In this document: one piece after another, positions 1-7,804 of the stretch | Layout of the letters: every line of letters starts with the position of its first letter | Numbering within the stretch: the first letter of the stretch is position 1 | NCBI RefSeq assembly: GCF_017876755.1 | Contig: NZ_JAGIOO010000001.1 | Location: 2,108,001 to 2,172,000, forward strand | DNA length: 64,000 nucleotides | Origin: Crossiella equi | GTDB lineage: Bacteria > Actinomycetota > Actinomycetes > Mycobacteriales > Pseudonocardiaceae | Reading direction: 5' to 3' | Made by a program: the position numbers and the translations under genes | Notes under the pieces: generated by a model | Told to the model about the DNA's origin: nothing | Seen by the model: only the letters and a program-made list of their open reading frames with translations | Database searches by the model: none

Positions 1-460
1 CGGTGCCGGGCTCCCACAGCGGCGTCTGCCCGGCCAGCCGCGCGGCGATCATCCGCGACTCGCCGAACTGGGCCAGCGGCACCTTCTCCTCCAGCACCGG
101 CAGCCCGGCCTGGTGGCTGAGCAGCCAGCGCACCGGGATGTCCTGCTTGCCGCCCGCGGCGAACTCCGGCCAGTACCGGGCCACCGGCGCGTCCAGGTCG
201 AGCAGGCCGCGCTGCACCAGCAGGTGCACCACCGTGGCGGTGACGCCCTTGCTGGTGGAGAACACCGGCTGCAGGGTGTCCTGCGCCCACGCGCGGCCGG
301 TCGTGGGATCGGCCAGGCCGCCCCACAGGTCCACGACCTTCTGCCCGCGCCGGTACACGCACACCGCCGCGCCCACGTCCCCGCCGTCGGTGAAGTTGCG
401 CGCGAAGACCTCGCGCACGCCCTCGAACCCGGCCGCCACCACACCGTGCACCTCTACCAC
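1..460 (-). CDS. Serine hydrolase, class C beta-lactamase/esterase family (3' end outside window)
   Basis: The visible 153 N-terminal residues belong to the penicillin-binding-like serine hydrolase family (EstB/beta-lactamase class C fold), which includes many actinobacterial lipid esterases. The nucleophile motif S-x-x-K is visible as STSK in the context VFSTSKGVTAT. The GTG start at 460 is chosen because a strong GGAGG lies about 8 nt upstream; the protein then begins VVEVHGVVAAGFEGVREVF. The C-terminal half, with the expected Tyr and HxG motifs, is cut off by the window edge. It is the last visible gene of a leftward operon starting near 6675, so a role in hydrolysing sterol or acyl esters is an inference from context. 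A true beta-lactamase is less likely because no signal peptide is seen. Confidence 0.8.
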   Translation of the reverse strand, partial: MVEVHGVVAAGFEGVREVFARNFTDGGDVGAAVCVYRRGQKVVDLWGGLADPTTGRAWAQDTLQPVFSTSKGVTATVVHLLVQRGLLDLDAPVARYWPEFAAGGKQDIPVRWLLSHQAGLPVLEEKVPLAQFGESRMIAARLAGQTPLWEPGT

Positions 461-518
461 CGAGGTCCCCCTCCACCAGATCGGTTGTCACCACCAACCT
501 AGCGGAGGGGCCCGACAC

Positions 519-959
519 TCAGCTCTCGGTCTTGCGCGCGGTGGCCAGCGCCCGGTCGAACTCCCAGAACGCCCGCATGGACCGCAGCAGCCCGTCCTCG
601 CCGACCCGGTAGGTGAACACGCCCTCGGTGTCGATCCTGGTCCCGTCCGCTGCGAAGGCGGAGATCGTGCCCACGTTGGCCACCTCGTCGCCGTTGGCGA
701 AGGAGTCGGTGATGTGGAACTCCATCCGGGCCATGTGCGCGATCGTGCTGTCCCAGAAGGCGGCGATCCCCGCCCGGCCGTGGTGGCCCTTGCCCTCCGG
801 GTCGAACAGCGAGGGGCCCACCGGGTCCTCGACCACCGCGTCCTCGGCCCACAGCGCGAGCCAGCCCTCCCTGTCCCCGGCCGCGACCGCGGTCATGGAG
901 GCGAGGGAGGCCGTCCGCGCGGGGTGCTCGCCGTCGGGGGCCGTCCAGGTGACCGTCAT
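519..959 (-). CDS. Ketosteroid isomerase-like (SnoaL/NTF2-fold) protein
   Basis: This 146-residue protein has the length and cone fold pattern of the SnoaL/ketosteroid isomerase superfamily. Residues 43-48 read VEDPVG, which I recall as identical to the stretch around the catalytic base Asp38 (P. testosteroni numbering) of delta5-3-ketosteroid isomerase; here the Asp is residue 45. The classical oxyanion-hole Tyr14 and Asp99 are not obvious: by eye they align with Met22 and a Phe near residue 115. It may therefore be a divergent isomerase or a lyase/dehydratase of the same fold. The start at 959 has an AAGGAG upstream, and the gene lies 10 nt after the F420-type oxidoreductase. With a cholesterol oxidase in the same operon, a delta5/delta4 steroid isomerase role is attractive but inferred. 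Confidence 0.75.
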   Translation of the reverse strand: MTVTWTAPDGEHPARTASLASMTAVAAGDREGWLALWAEDAVVEDPVGPSLFDPEGKGHHGRAGIAAFWDSTIAHMARMEFHITDSFANGDEVANVGTISAFAADGTRIDTEGVFTYRVGEDGLLRSMRAFWEFDRALATARKTES

Positions 960-969
960 CCTCGCTCCT

Positions 970-1839
970 TCACACCTTGGCGATGATCTGCTCGGCGAAG
1001 CGCCGCATCGAGTCCTGTTTGGCCGGCAGCGGGCCGTCGAAGGGCACCCCGTCGAAGACCCAGGGCATCACGATCGCGTCGGTCACGCCGATCGAGGCCT
1101 GTTCGCGGTAGCCGTCCAGGCCGAACCGGTCCACGCACACCGCCTGGATCTCGAACGGCTCCTCCGCGCGCCCGTAGGTGGCGCGCAGCTCGGCGAGCCG
1201 CGCGATGGTCACGCGCAGCTCCTCGATGCCCATCATGGCCGAGGTCCAGCCGTCGGAGACGCGGGCCGCGCGGCGCAGCGCCGGTCCGCTGTGCCCGCCG
1301 ACGTAGATCGGCACCGGCTGGGTCGGCGCGGGGCTCATCCGCAGCTTGCCGAACTGGTAGTACTTGCCGTGGAACTCGACCATGCCGCCGCCGAGGATGA
1401 GCTTGAGCACCTCGATGGCCTCGTCGGCGCGCGGCCCGCGTTCCTCGTAGGTCGTGCCGCACCAGTGGAACTCCTCCGGTGACCAGCCCAGGCCCACACC
1501 GAGGCCGAACCGGTTGCCGGTGAGCGCGGCGACCGAGCCGACCTGGCGGGCCAGCAGCACCGGGTTGCGGGAGCCGAGCTTGAGCACCTGCGGGTAGAAC
1601 CGGATGCGCGAGGTGACCGCGCCCATCGCCGCGGCCGCGATCAGCGGGTCCACCCACGGGGTCTCCTCGTTCCAGAACCGGCTGCCGTCCGGGGTGTAGG
1701 GGTAGTCGGCGGAGACCTGTTCGGAGAAGAACAGCGAGTCGGGCAGGGCGATCGAGGCGAACCCGCACTCCTCGGCGGTGCGGGCCAGCTCGGGCAGCTG
1801 GTCCAGGGGGCTCATGGCCACGGCGCAGGTGAACTTCAT
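970..1839 (-). CDS. Luciferase-like (LLM) F420-dependent oxidoreductase
   Basis: A 289-residue TIM-barrel protein of the bacterial luciferase-like family, F420-dependent in most actinobacterial members. The sequence MKFTCAVAMSP starts at ATG 1839, and the start overlaps the stop of the cholesterol oxidase gene by 4 bp (ATGA), which argues for translational coupling. Typical family segments are LARQVGSVAALTGNRFGLGV and PIYVGGHSGPALRRAAR, the latter the usual cofactor-phosphate loop. The substrate is unknown. Because it lies between cholesterol oxidase and the KSI-like gene, it probably reduces or oxidises a steroid or acyl-CoA intermediate. Whether it uses F420 or FMN cannot be told from sequence alone. 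Confidence 0.88.
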   Translation of the reverse strand: MKFTCAVAMSPLDQLPELARTAEECGFASIALPDSLFFSEQVSADYPYTPDGSRFWNEETPWVDPLIAAAAMGAVTSRIRFYPQVLKLGSRNPVLLARQVGSVAALTGNRFGLGVGLGWSPEEFHWCGTTYEERGPRADEAIEVLKLILGGGMVEFHGKYYQFGKLRMSPAPTQPVPIYVGGHSGPALRRAARVSDGWTSAMMGIEELRVTIARLAELRATYGRAEEPFEIQAVCVDRFGLDGYREQASIGVTDAIVMPWVFDGVPFDGPLPAKQDSMRRFAEQIIAKV

Positions 1840-3476
1840 CGGGCTGCCTTCCGGACGACGTCGGCGACGAAGGAGTCCAGGCACCGCTCGGCGTTGGCGG
1901 TGATGGTCAACGACGGGTTGGCGAGACAGGTCGATCCTGGCAGGAGTGCGCCGTCCACGCAGTACAGGCCGGGATATCCCTTGACCTGGCCGGAGAACTC
2001 GGTGGCCTGGCCCATGACCATGCCGCCGAGCGGGTGATAGGTGTTGCGCGCGCCGAGGCCGTGTGCGGTGTTGCGGTCGTAGTTGGGCAGGCCGTTGAAC
2101 AGGAAGCCCTTCTTGCCCTCGGTCTCCCACCAGAACCGGGTGGCCAGGTCGCGCCCGGCCTTCTCGCCCGCGGTCTCCATCAGTCCGTACGGCCAGTACA
2201 CGCGGCCGGTGCCGGTGGCCGGGTCGTAGCGGACCTCGCCGCGTTCGGGGGTGACCGCGGTGATGAGGTGCGTGGTGCAGGCGACGTTGAAGATGTTGGG
2301 CACCGGCGCGGCCTCCCAGGCCATCGAGGCCGGGGCGAACGGGTTTGCCTCGTCGAAGAACTTGACGTTGCCGGGTCCGCCCTGGTCGAAGCCGACGTCC
2401 TTGCGCAAGGTCATGCGCAGCACCAGGAAGTCGCCGTTGTTGCCCCAGCCCTTGCCGGTCGCCTCATTGAGCCTGGGCAGCCAGCCCTTGGCCTTCGCGG
2501 TGACCAGCAGGCTGGAGGTGTAGACCGAGCCCGCGGCCAGGAACAGGTAGTCGGCGTCCATCTTCTTGGTGGCGAGCACATCGCCGTGGTCGTTGGTCAG
2601 CTTGACCACGACCTCGTAGCGCCCGCCGACCTCGCGGATCTCGGTGACCTCGTGCTGGGCCAGGACGGTCACGTTGCCGGTGGCGGTGGCGCGGGCCAGG
2701 TAGGTGCGGTCCACGCTGTTCTTGGCGCCGGAGTTGCTGCCGAACGGACCCTCGCCGACGCTGTGGCAGGCGATGCGCTTGCCCTCCAGCTCCTCGCGGA
2801 TGGCGTTCCAGTCCACCGCGAACGGGATCGGGTCGGGCTGGCGGCCGAACTCGTTGAGGTATTCCAGCCACGCGCGGGCGGCCTTGTACTGCGGGTGGGC
2901 CTGCACGTCGGCGGGGATGTAGCCGGTCTTGAGGTTCTCCCGGGCGCGCGGCCAGTAGGTCTTGTCCATCAGGTCGAACGGCAGCTCCCGCGGGTAGACC
3001 AGGTTCCACTCGGCGCGGCGCGGCTGCGGCATGTACAGGCCGATCACCAGGGACCCGCCGCCCACGCCCACGCCGCTGAGCACGCGGATGCCCTCGCCCT
3101 CGTGCGTGGCGATCAGCCCGGCCTTGCGCTCGATCTTCTTGTTGACGTCCAGGCCCAGCGGCGGGCGGTCGTTGAACCAGGCGCACCGCCAGTCGGGTGC
3201 CTTGATGGTGCAGAAGGTGTCCCCGCTGGGCTTGACGTCCCAGCGGCGGCCGCGTTCGAGCACGGTGGTCCTGACCCCGGCCTGGCCCAGGCGCAGGGCG
3301 GCGACCGCGCCGCTGAAGCCGCTGCCGACCACGAGCGCGGTCTTCCCGGCCAGCGCGGGCACCTCCCCGTACGCGGCGAGCGCGCCGAAGCGGCCGAGCG
3401 CCCCGGAAGCGACCGCGGCGCCCGCGCCCGCTGCCGCGATCGTGAACAGAGCACGTCGTCGTACGGGGGATCCCAT
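1836..3476 (-). CDS. choD: Cholesterol oxidase (GMC family, class I, Tat-type signal)
   Basis: FAD flavoprotein of 546 residues that oxidises the 3-beta-hydroxyl of cholesterol and isomerises the product to the 4-en-3-one. The dinucleotide fold GSGFSG is at residues 51-56 and a second glycine-rich loop GVGVGGGSLV at 135-144. Residues matching the Streptomyces catalytic set are visible: His481 in TYHPLGG, Asn520 in LANPS and probably Glu388 in AWEAAP. The N-terminus MGSPVRRRALFTIAAAGAGA is a twin-arginine-like signal, so export is likely. The ATG at 3476 has GGGAGG about 8 nt upstream and lies 2 nt after the stop of the upstream Ltp3-like gene. The length is close to other class I, non-covalent enzymes. 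The class II (covalent FAD) alternative is excluded by the fold motifs. Confidence 0.92.
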   Translation of the reverse strand: MGSPVRRRALFTIAAAGAGAAVASGALGRFGALAAYGEVPALAGKTALVVGSGFSGAVAALRLGQAGVRTTVLERGRRWDVKPSGDTFCTIKAPDWRCAWFNDRPPLGLDVNKKIERKAGLIATHEGEGIRVLSGVGVGGGSLVIGLYMPQPRRAEWNLVYPRELPFDLMDKTYWPRARENLKTGYIPADVQAHPQYKAARAWLEYLNEFGRQPDPIPFAVDWNAIREELEGKRIACHSVGEGPFGSNSGAKNSVDRTYLARATATGNVTVLAQHEVTEIREVGGRYEVVVKLTNDHGDVLATKKMDADYLFLAAGSVYTSSLLVTAKAKGWLPRLNEATGKGWGNNGDFLVLRMTLRKDVGFDQGGPGNVKFFDEANPFAPASMAWEAAPVPNIFNVACTTHLITAVTPERGEVRYDPATGTGRVYWPYGLMETAGEKAGRDLATRFWWETEGKKGFLFNGLPNYDRNTAHGLGARNTYHPLGGMVMGQATEFSGQVKGYPGLYCVDGALLPGSTCLANPSLTITANAERCLDSFVADVVRKAAR

Positions 3477-3478
3477 CG

Positions 3479-4645
3479 TCAGCCTCCCGGCATGTCCTTT
3501 CCGACCACCCACAGTGCGAAGAACTGCGAACCGCCGCCGTAGGCGTGCCCCAACGCGGTGCGCGCCCCGTCGACCTGGTGTGCGCCCGCCCTGCCCATGA
3601 CCTGCCGGGCGGCTTCGGCGAAGCGCAGCAACCCGGACGCGCCAATCGGGTTGGTGGACAGCACGCCCCCGGAGGGGTTGACCGGGAGGCGACCGCCGAT
3701 CTCGGTCTCGCCCGCCTCGGTGAGCTTCCAGCCCTGTCCGGTCTCGGCGAAGCCGAGGTTCTCCAGCCACATCGGCTCGAACCAGGAGAACGGCACGTAG
3801 ATCTCGGCCACGTCGACCTGCCGCAGCGGGTCGGTGATCCCGGCCTCGCGCCACAGCGCCCGCGCGGCGTCCTGACCGGCGCGCGGGTTGACCTGGTCGC
3901 GTCCGGCGTAGAAGGTCGGTTCGGTGCGCATCGCGGTGGCGTGCACCCAGGCCACCGCGCCGGGGGCCTGCCGGGCGGCGGTCTCGTCGCCGAGCACGAC
4001 CGCGGCGGCGCCGTCGGAGGACGGGCAGGTCTCGTCGTAGCGGATCGGGTCCCACAGCATCGCCGAGGCCTGCACGGACTCCAGGGTGATGTCCGGCTGG
4101 CGCAGGTGCGCGTGCGGGTTGAGCGCGCCGTTGCGGCGGTCCTTGACCGCGACCAGGGCGCCGATGTGGCCGGGGGCGCCCGCGCGGCGGATGTAGGCGC
4201 GCACGTGCGGGGCGAAGTAGCCGCCCGCGCCGGCGTGCACGGGCATTACGAACGGGGTGGGCACGGACAGCGCCCACATCGCGTTGGACTCCGACTGCTT
4301 CTCGAAGGCGACCGCGAGCACGCGCTTGTGGATGCCCGCCTGGACCAGGCTGGCCGCGACGATCGCGGTGGAGCCGCCGACCGAGCCCGCGGTGTGCACG
4401 CGCAGCAGCGGTTTCCCGTTGGCGCCCAACGCGTCGGCCAGGTGCAGCTCGGGCATCATGACGCCCTCGAACAGGTCCGGGGCCTTGCCCAGCACGACCG
4501 CGTCGACCTCGGCCATGGTCAGCCCGGCGTCGGCCAGGGCCCGGTCGATGGCCTCGCGGCACAGGCCCGCCATGGAGACGTCCAGGCGCTTGGCCCTGTG
4601 GTGGGTCTGGCCGGTGCCGAGCACGGCGGTGGGCAGCGCGGTCAT
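3479..4645 (-). CDS. ltp3: Ltp3-like lipid-transfer/thiolase-superfamily protein
   Basis: Thiolase-fold protein of the SCP-x/Ltp group, 388 residues from ATG 4645. That start overlaps the Ltp4-like stop by 4 bp. Glycine-rich ends such as NPSGGVLSTNPIGASG and GHAYGGGSQFFALWV are typical. Where a degradative thiolase carries its nucleophilic cysteine, this protein reads HTAGSVGGSTA, without Cys. That is a feature shared with retro-aldolases of the Ltp2 type that pair with DUF35 proteins. By length and order it matches Rv3523 (Ltp3) of M. tuberculosis, which is part of the cholesterol regulon as I recall. Expected role: CoA-thioester side-chain chemistry with the Ltp4 and DUF35 partners encoded just upstream. 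Exact substrate unknown. Confidence 0.85.
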   Translation of the reverse strand: MTALPTAVLGTGQTHHRAKRLDVSMAGLCREAIDRALADAGLTMAEVDAVVLGKAPDLFEGVMMPELHLADALGANGKPLLRVHTAGSVGGSTAIVAASLVQAGIHKRVLAVAFEKQSESNAMWALSVPTPFVMPVHAGAGGYFAPHVRAYIRRAGAPGHIGALVAVKDRRNGALNPHAHLRQPDITLESVQASAMLWDPIRYDETCPSSDGAAAVVLGDETAARQAPGAVAWVHATAMRTEPTFYAGRDQVNPRAGQDAARALWREAGITDPLRQVDVAEIYVPFSWFEPMWLENLGFAETGQGWKLTEAGETEIGGRLPVNPSGGVLSTNPIGASGLLRFAEAARQVMGRAGAHQVDGARTALGHAYGGGSQFFALWVVGKDMPGG

Positions 4646-5700
4646 CGGCGGTCCCCGTCCAGCACGCACACCAGGTTCTGTTGCAGGCAGGGTCCGCTGG
4701 TGGCGTGGGCCAGCACGCGTCCGGCCTCGCCGCGGTGGATGTGCCGGGCGGCCAGGCCGATGCGGGCCAGTCCGGCGGCGAACATCGGGTTGCCCGCGAG
4801 CACTCCCCCGCCCGGGTTCACCGGGGTCTCGGTGAGCTTGAGCTCCTGGCGCAGCAGGATCTCCTGGTGGGTGAACGGGGTGTGCAGCTCGGCCAGGTCC
4901 GCGCCGTCCGCGCCCGCGGCCTGGGCGGCGGCCACGGCCGAGGGCACGGCGGTGAGGTCGCGGGCGCCGAGCTGGCCGCTGTCCACGCGGTGCTCGATGC
5001 CGGTGATCCAGGCCGGGCGTTCGCAGAGCGCCCGGGCGCGGTCACCGGCGGCGAGGACCACCACGGAGGCGCCGTCGGTGATCGGGGCGCAGTCGTGGGC
5101 GCGCAGCGGATCGGCCAGGTACGGCTCGGCGAGCAGCGCCTCGACGGTGTGGTCGCCGGAGAGCTGGGCGTCCGGGTTGTCCTTGGCGGCCGCGCGGGCC
5201 CGGACCGCGACCTCGGCCATGTCCCGCTCGCTCCAGCGGCCCCGGGTCAGGCCCAGGCGGGCTTGCAGACCGGCCAGGCTCACCGAGTCCGGCCACAGCG
5301 GGGTGACCAGGTAGGGGTCCAGCTGGAGGGCCAGCACGCGGCGCAGCTCACCCGCGCTGGACTTGCCGAAGCCGTAGACCAGGGCGGTGTCCACCTCGCC
5401 GATCCGCAGGCGCACCCAGGCCTCGTACAGCGCCCAGGCCGCGTCCATCTCCACGTGCGACTCGGCGATGGGCGGGACCGCGCCGATGGCGTCCACGGCG
5501 TTGACGAAGGAGAACGCGCGCCCGGCGAGGTAGTCCGAGGAGCCCGAGCACCAGAAGCCGATGTCCTTCTTGGACAGACCGGTATCGGAGTACACCTGGT
5601 GGAACAGGGGCAGCAGCATCTCCACCCCGTTGGCGGGTGCGTGGGTGCGGCGCACGGCGGGCGACTGCGCGAACCCGACGACGGCGACCTCCTCCGGCAC
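4642..5700 (-). CDS. ltp4: Ltp4-like thiolase-superfamily protein
   Basis: A 352-residue SCP-x/Ltp-type thiolase-fold protein beginning MPEEVAVVGFAQSP, with AAGGAG upstream of ATG 5700. The end contains NPGGGVLAGNPMFAAGLARI, the glycine-rich C-terminal thiolase motif. No nucleophilic Cys is seen at the usual position; the region reads AESHVEMDAAWALYEAW. Together with the following Ltp3-like protein it probably forms a hetero-oligomer, as paired Ltp proteins do. Order and length agree with Rv3522 (Ltp4). The gene lies 15 nt after the DUF35 gene, so the three products are likely made in balanced amounts. Role in sterol side-chain breakdown is inferred from synteny. Confidence 0.84.
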   Translation of the reverse strand: MPEEVAVVGFAQSPAVRRTHAPANGVEMLLPLFHQVYSDTGLSKKDIGFWCSGSSDYLAGRAFSFVNAVDAIGAVPPIAESHVEMDAAWALYEAWVRLRIGEVDTALVYGFGKSSAGELRRVLALQLDPYLVTPLWPDSVSLAGLQARLGLTRGRWSERDMAEVAVRARAAAKDNPDAQLSGDHTVEALLAEPYLADPLRAHDCAPITDGASVVVLAAGDRARALCERPAWITGIEHRVDSGQLGARDLTAVPSAVAAAQAAGADGADLAELHTPFTHQEILLRQELKLTETPVNPGGGVLAGNPMFAAGLARIGLAARHIHRGEAGRVLAHATSGPCLQQNLVCVLDGDRR

Positions 5701-5715
5701 GGCAGCTCCTTCAGG

Positions 5716-6675
5716 TCACAGGTGGCGGGCGAAGCTGTCGAAGGGCGCGTCCGGTTCGCCGGACGGCTCGAAGTGCTCGATGTTCTCCAGCGTGTGCCCC
5801 CAGTCCCCGCGGGGCTTCCACACCGCGCGCACGCGCAGGCCCATCCGGACCTCCTCGGGCGCGATGCCCAGGACCAGGTGCTGGAACGGGATGTCCGCGC
5901 CGTCCAGCAGCACCGCCGCGGCCACGTACGGCGGCGGGATGCGCTGGCCGAGGAAGGGCACGTTGACCACGCAGAAGCTGGTGACGGTGCCGGTGTGCGC
6001 GACCTCGACCCGGTCGGTGAGCGCCACGCCGTCGGTGGGGCAGACGCCGCGGGCCGGGACGTAGACCTGGTCGCAGGCCGGGCAGCGCTGGCCGAGGATC
6101 CGGCCCTCGGCCAGGGCGCGGAGGAAGTCGCTTTCCGAGCAGGAGGCCGAGTGCCGGTAGCGGAGGTGCACCGGGCTGGTGGTGTTCCGCACCGGTTCGG
6201 CGGCCACCAGGGGTTCGGGCGGTGTGCTCGGGCTGTCCTCGGGTTCGAAGCAGGCGAGGTCGGTGATCGCGCCGCGTTTGTCCGCCGCCCACCGCGCCCG
6301 GACCCGCAGGCCCACCGCCATCGTCTCGGCGGGGGCGTCCACGGCGTGCACGAGGGCGGTGTCCGCGCCGTCCAAGCGGATCAGCGCCCAGGCGAACGGG
6401 TGTGCCAGGGGTTGTCCCGCCAAGGGGGCGGGCTGCCAGGTCCAGCTCAGCACCTCGCCCGCGGTGCCGACCTCGACCAGCTCGGTCAGTGGCGCCGCGG
6501 TGACCGGGTCGTACTCGGCGGGCGGTACGTGCACGCGCCCGTCCGGTCCGCGCACACCCAGCACGCGGTGTTCGCCCAGGGCGGTGATGAAGGCGCCGAG
6601 CACCGGCCCGAGTGAGCGGGTGTAGTCGAACCCCACCCGCAGCTCAGCGCTGAGCGGCTCGTGGCTCACGGTCAC
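5716..6675 (-). CDS. Two-domain OB-fold/DUF35 acyl-CoA-associated protein
   Basis: About 319 residues. The C-terminal half has the DUF35 rubredoxin-like zinc ribbon followed by an OB fold. Three cysteines are visible in RCPACDQVYVP and GVCPTDG; the fourth ligand of a standard ribbon is not evident. The N-terminal half (residues about 10-130) looks like a second, ribbon-less OB unit. DUF35 proteins bind acyl-CoA and partner with Ltp thiolase/aldolase subunits; the next two genes encode such partners. The layout matches Rv3521-Rv3523. Two in-frame GTG starts, 6675 and 6669, are possible. Neither has a good ribosome site, and a KstR-like box lies just upstream, so a short-leader or leaderless message is possible. 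This is the first gene of a seven-gene leftward operon. Confidence 0.82.
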   Translation of the reverse strand: MTVSHEPLSAELRVGFDYTRSLGPVLGAFITALGEHRVLGVRGPDGRVHVPPAEYDPVTAAPLTELVEVGTAGEVLSWTWQPAPLAGQPLAHPFAWALIRLDGADTALVHAVDAPAETMAVGLRVRARWAADKRGAITDLACFEPEDSPSTPPEPLVAAEPVRNTTSPVHLRYRHSASCSESDFLRALAEGRILGQRCPACDQVYVPARGVCPTDGVALTDRVEVAHTGTVTSFCVVNVPFLGQRIPPPYVAAAVLLDGADIPFQHLVLGIAPEEVRMGLRVRAVWKPRGDWGHTLENIEHFEPSGEPDAPFDSFARHL

Positions 6676-6683
6676 AGATTGAG

Positions 6684-6697
6684 TGAAACACGTTCTT
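6684..6697. promoter_or_regulatory. KstR-type operator between divergent sterol operons
   Basis: The 14-mer TGAAACACGTTCTT matches the KstR consensus TNNAACNNGTTNNA at every fixed position except the last (T for A). It sits in the 76-bp gap between the divergent DUF35 and luciferase-like genes, 9 bp from the 6675 start, so one repressor dimer could control both operons. KstR is relieved by steroid CoA thioesters in mycobacteria and rhodococci. No kstR gene is in this window. Confidence 0.75.
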
Positions 6698-6751
6698 GTT
6701 TTTGCGGCAAGATAGTGAGCGACAGCTGACCCGGAAGGACGGTTGTGCGCT

Positions 6752-7804
6752 ATGCGACTTGGCTTGCAGCTCGGATACTGGGGTGCTTCACCTCCGGATG
6801 GCACATTGGAACTCGTTACCGAAGCTGAACGGGTGGGGTTCGACGCGGTGTTCGCCGCCGAGTCGTGGGGCTCGGACGCGTTCACCCCGCTGGCCTGGTG
6901 GGGAGCGCACACCACCCGCCTGCGCCTGGGCACCTCGGTGGCGCAGCTGTCCGCCCGGTCCCCGGCCTCGTGCGCGATGCACGCCCTCACCCTGGACCAC
7001 CTCTCCGGCGGGCGGGCCGTGCTCGGGCTCGGCGTGTCCGGGCCGCAGGTGGTGGAGGGCTGGTACGGGGCACCCTTCCGCAAGCCACTGGCCCGCACCC
7101 GCGAGTACGTCTCGATCATCCGGCAGGTGCTGGCCCGGCAGGCGCCGGTGCGCAACGACGGGCCGCACTACCCGTTGCCCTACACCGGTTCCGGTGCGCT
7201 GGGCCTGGGCAAACCGCTGCGGCCGATCACCCACCCGCTGCGCGCGGACCTGCCGATCTGGCTCGGTGCGGAGGGCCCGGCGAACATCGCGCTGACCGCG
7301 GAGATCGCCGACGGCTGGCTCGCGCTGTACTACTCGCCGCGGCTGGCCAAGGTCTACCGCGAGTACCTGGACGAGGGCTTCGCCCGGCCGGGCGCCCGCC
7401 GCACCGCGGACGGCTTCGACATCGCGGTGAGCGTGCCGGTGGAGGTGACCGAGGACCGCGCGGGCGTGCTGGCGCGGCTGAAGCCGGTGTACGCGCTGTA
7501 CCTGGGCGGGATGGGCGCACCGGGGATGAACTTCCACGCCGACGTGTTCACCCGGATGGGATACGGCGAGGTGGTGACCGAGGTGCGGCGGCTGTTCGGG
7601 GAAGGTCGAAAGGAGGACGCCGCGCGGGCGGTACCCGATGAGATGGTGTCCGAGGTGACGATCGTCGGGGACGCGGCGCGCGTGCGCGCGGAGACCGCCC
7701 GCTGGGCGGAGGCCGGGGTGACCATGCTGGTGGTCGGCTGCCGCGACCAGGCGCAGGTGCGCGCGGTCGCCGCCGCCGTGGACGGGAACGAGGTGGCGGC
7801 ATGA
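6752..7804 (+). CDS. F420-dependent LLM oxidoreductase, Rv3520c type
   Basis: A 350-residue luciferase-like protein beginning MRLGLQLGYWGASPPDG. The opening LGLQLGYWGA, the segments AAESWGSDAFTPLAWWG and HALTLDHLSGGRAVLGLGVS, and the length closely resemble Rv3520c, an F420-type enzyme of the cholesterol regulon as I remember it. ATG 6752 is preferred over TTG 6743 because it gives the family N-terminus; GGAAGGAC lies 11-12 nt upstream. The stop overlaps the acyl-CoA synthetase start (ATGA). It is the first gene of the rightward operon under the KstR-like box. The reaction is not known; coenzyme A intermediates of the side chain are likely substrates by context. Confidence 0.88.
   Translation: MRLGLQLGYWGASPPDGTLELVTEAERVGFDAVFAAESWGSDAFTPLAWWGAHTTRLRLGTSVAQLSARSPASCAMHALTLDHLSGGRAVLGLGVSGPQVVEGWYGAPFRKPLARTREYVSIIRQVLARQAPVRNDGPHYPLPYTGSGALGLGKPLRPITHPLRADLPIWLGAEGPANIALTAEIADGWLALYYSPRLAKVYREYLDEGFARPGARRTADGFDIAVSVPVEVTEDRAGVLARLKPVYALYLGGMGAPGMNFHADVFTRMGYGEVVTEVRRLFGEGRKEDAARAVPDEMVSEVTIVGDAARVRAETARWAEAGVTMLVVGCRDQAQVRAVAAAVDGNEVAA

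Noticed and set aside
1-460. True beta-lactamase (antibiotic resistance) call
   Set aside because: No signal peptide and sterol-operon context favour an esterase-type member; the 3' half needed to decide is missing.
483-499. GGTTG-N7-CAACC inverted repeat before the serine hydrolase gene
   Set aside because: Arms are only 5 bp and resemble no known operator; too weak to list as a site.
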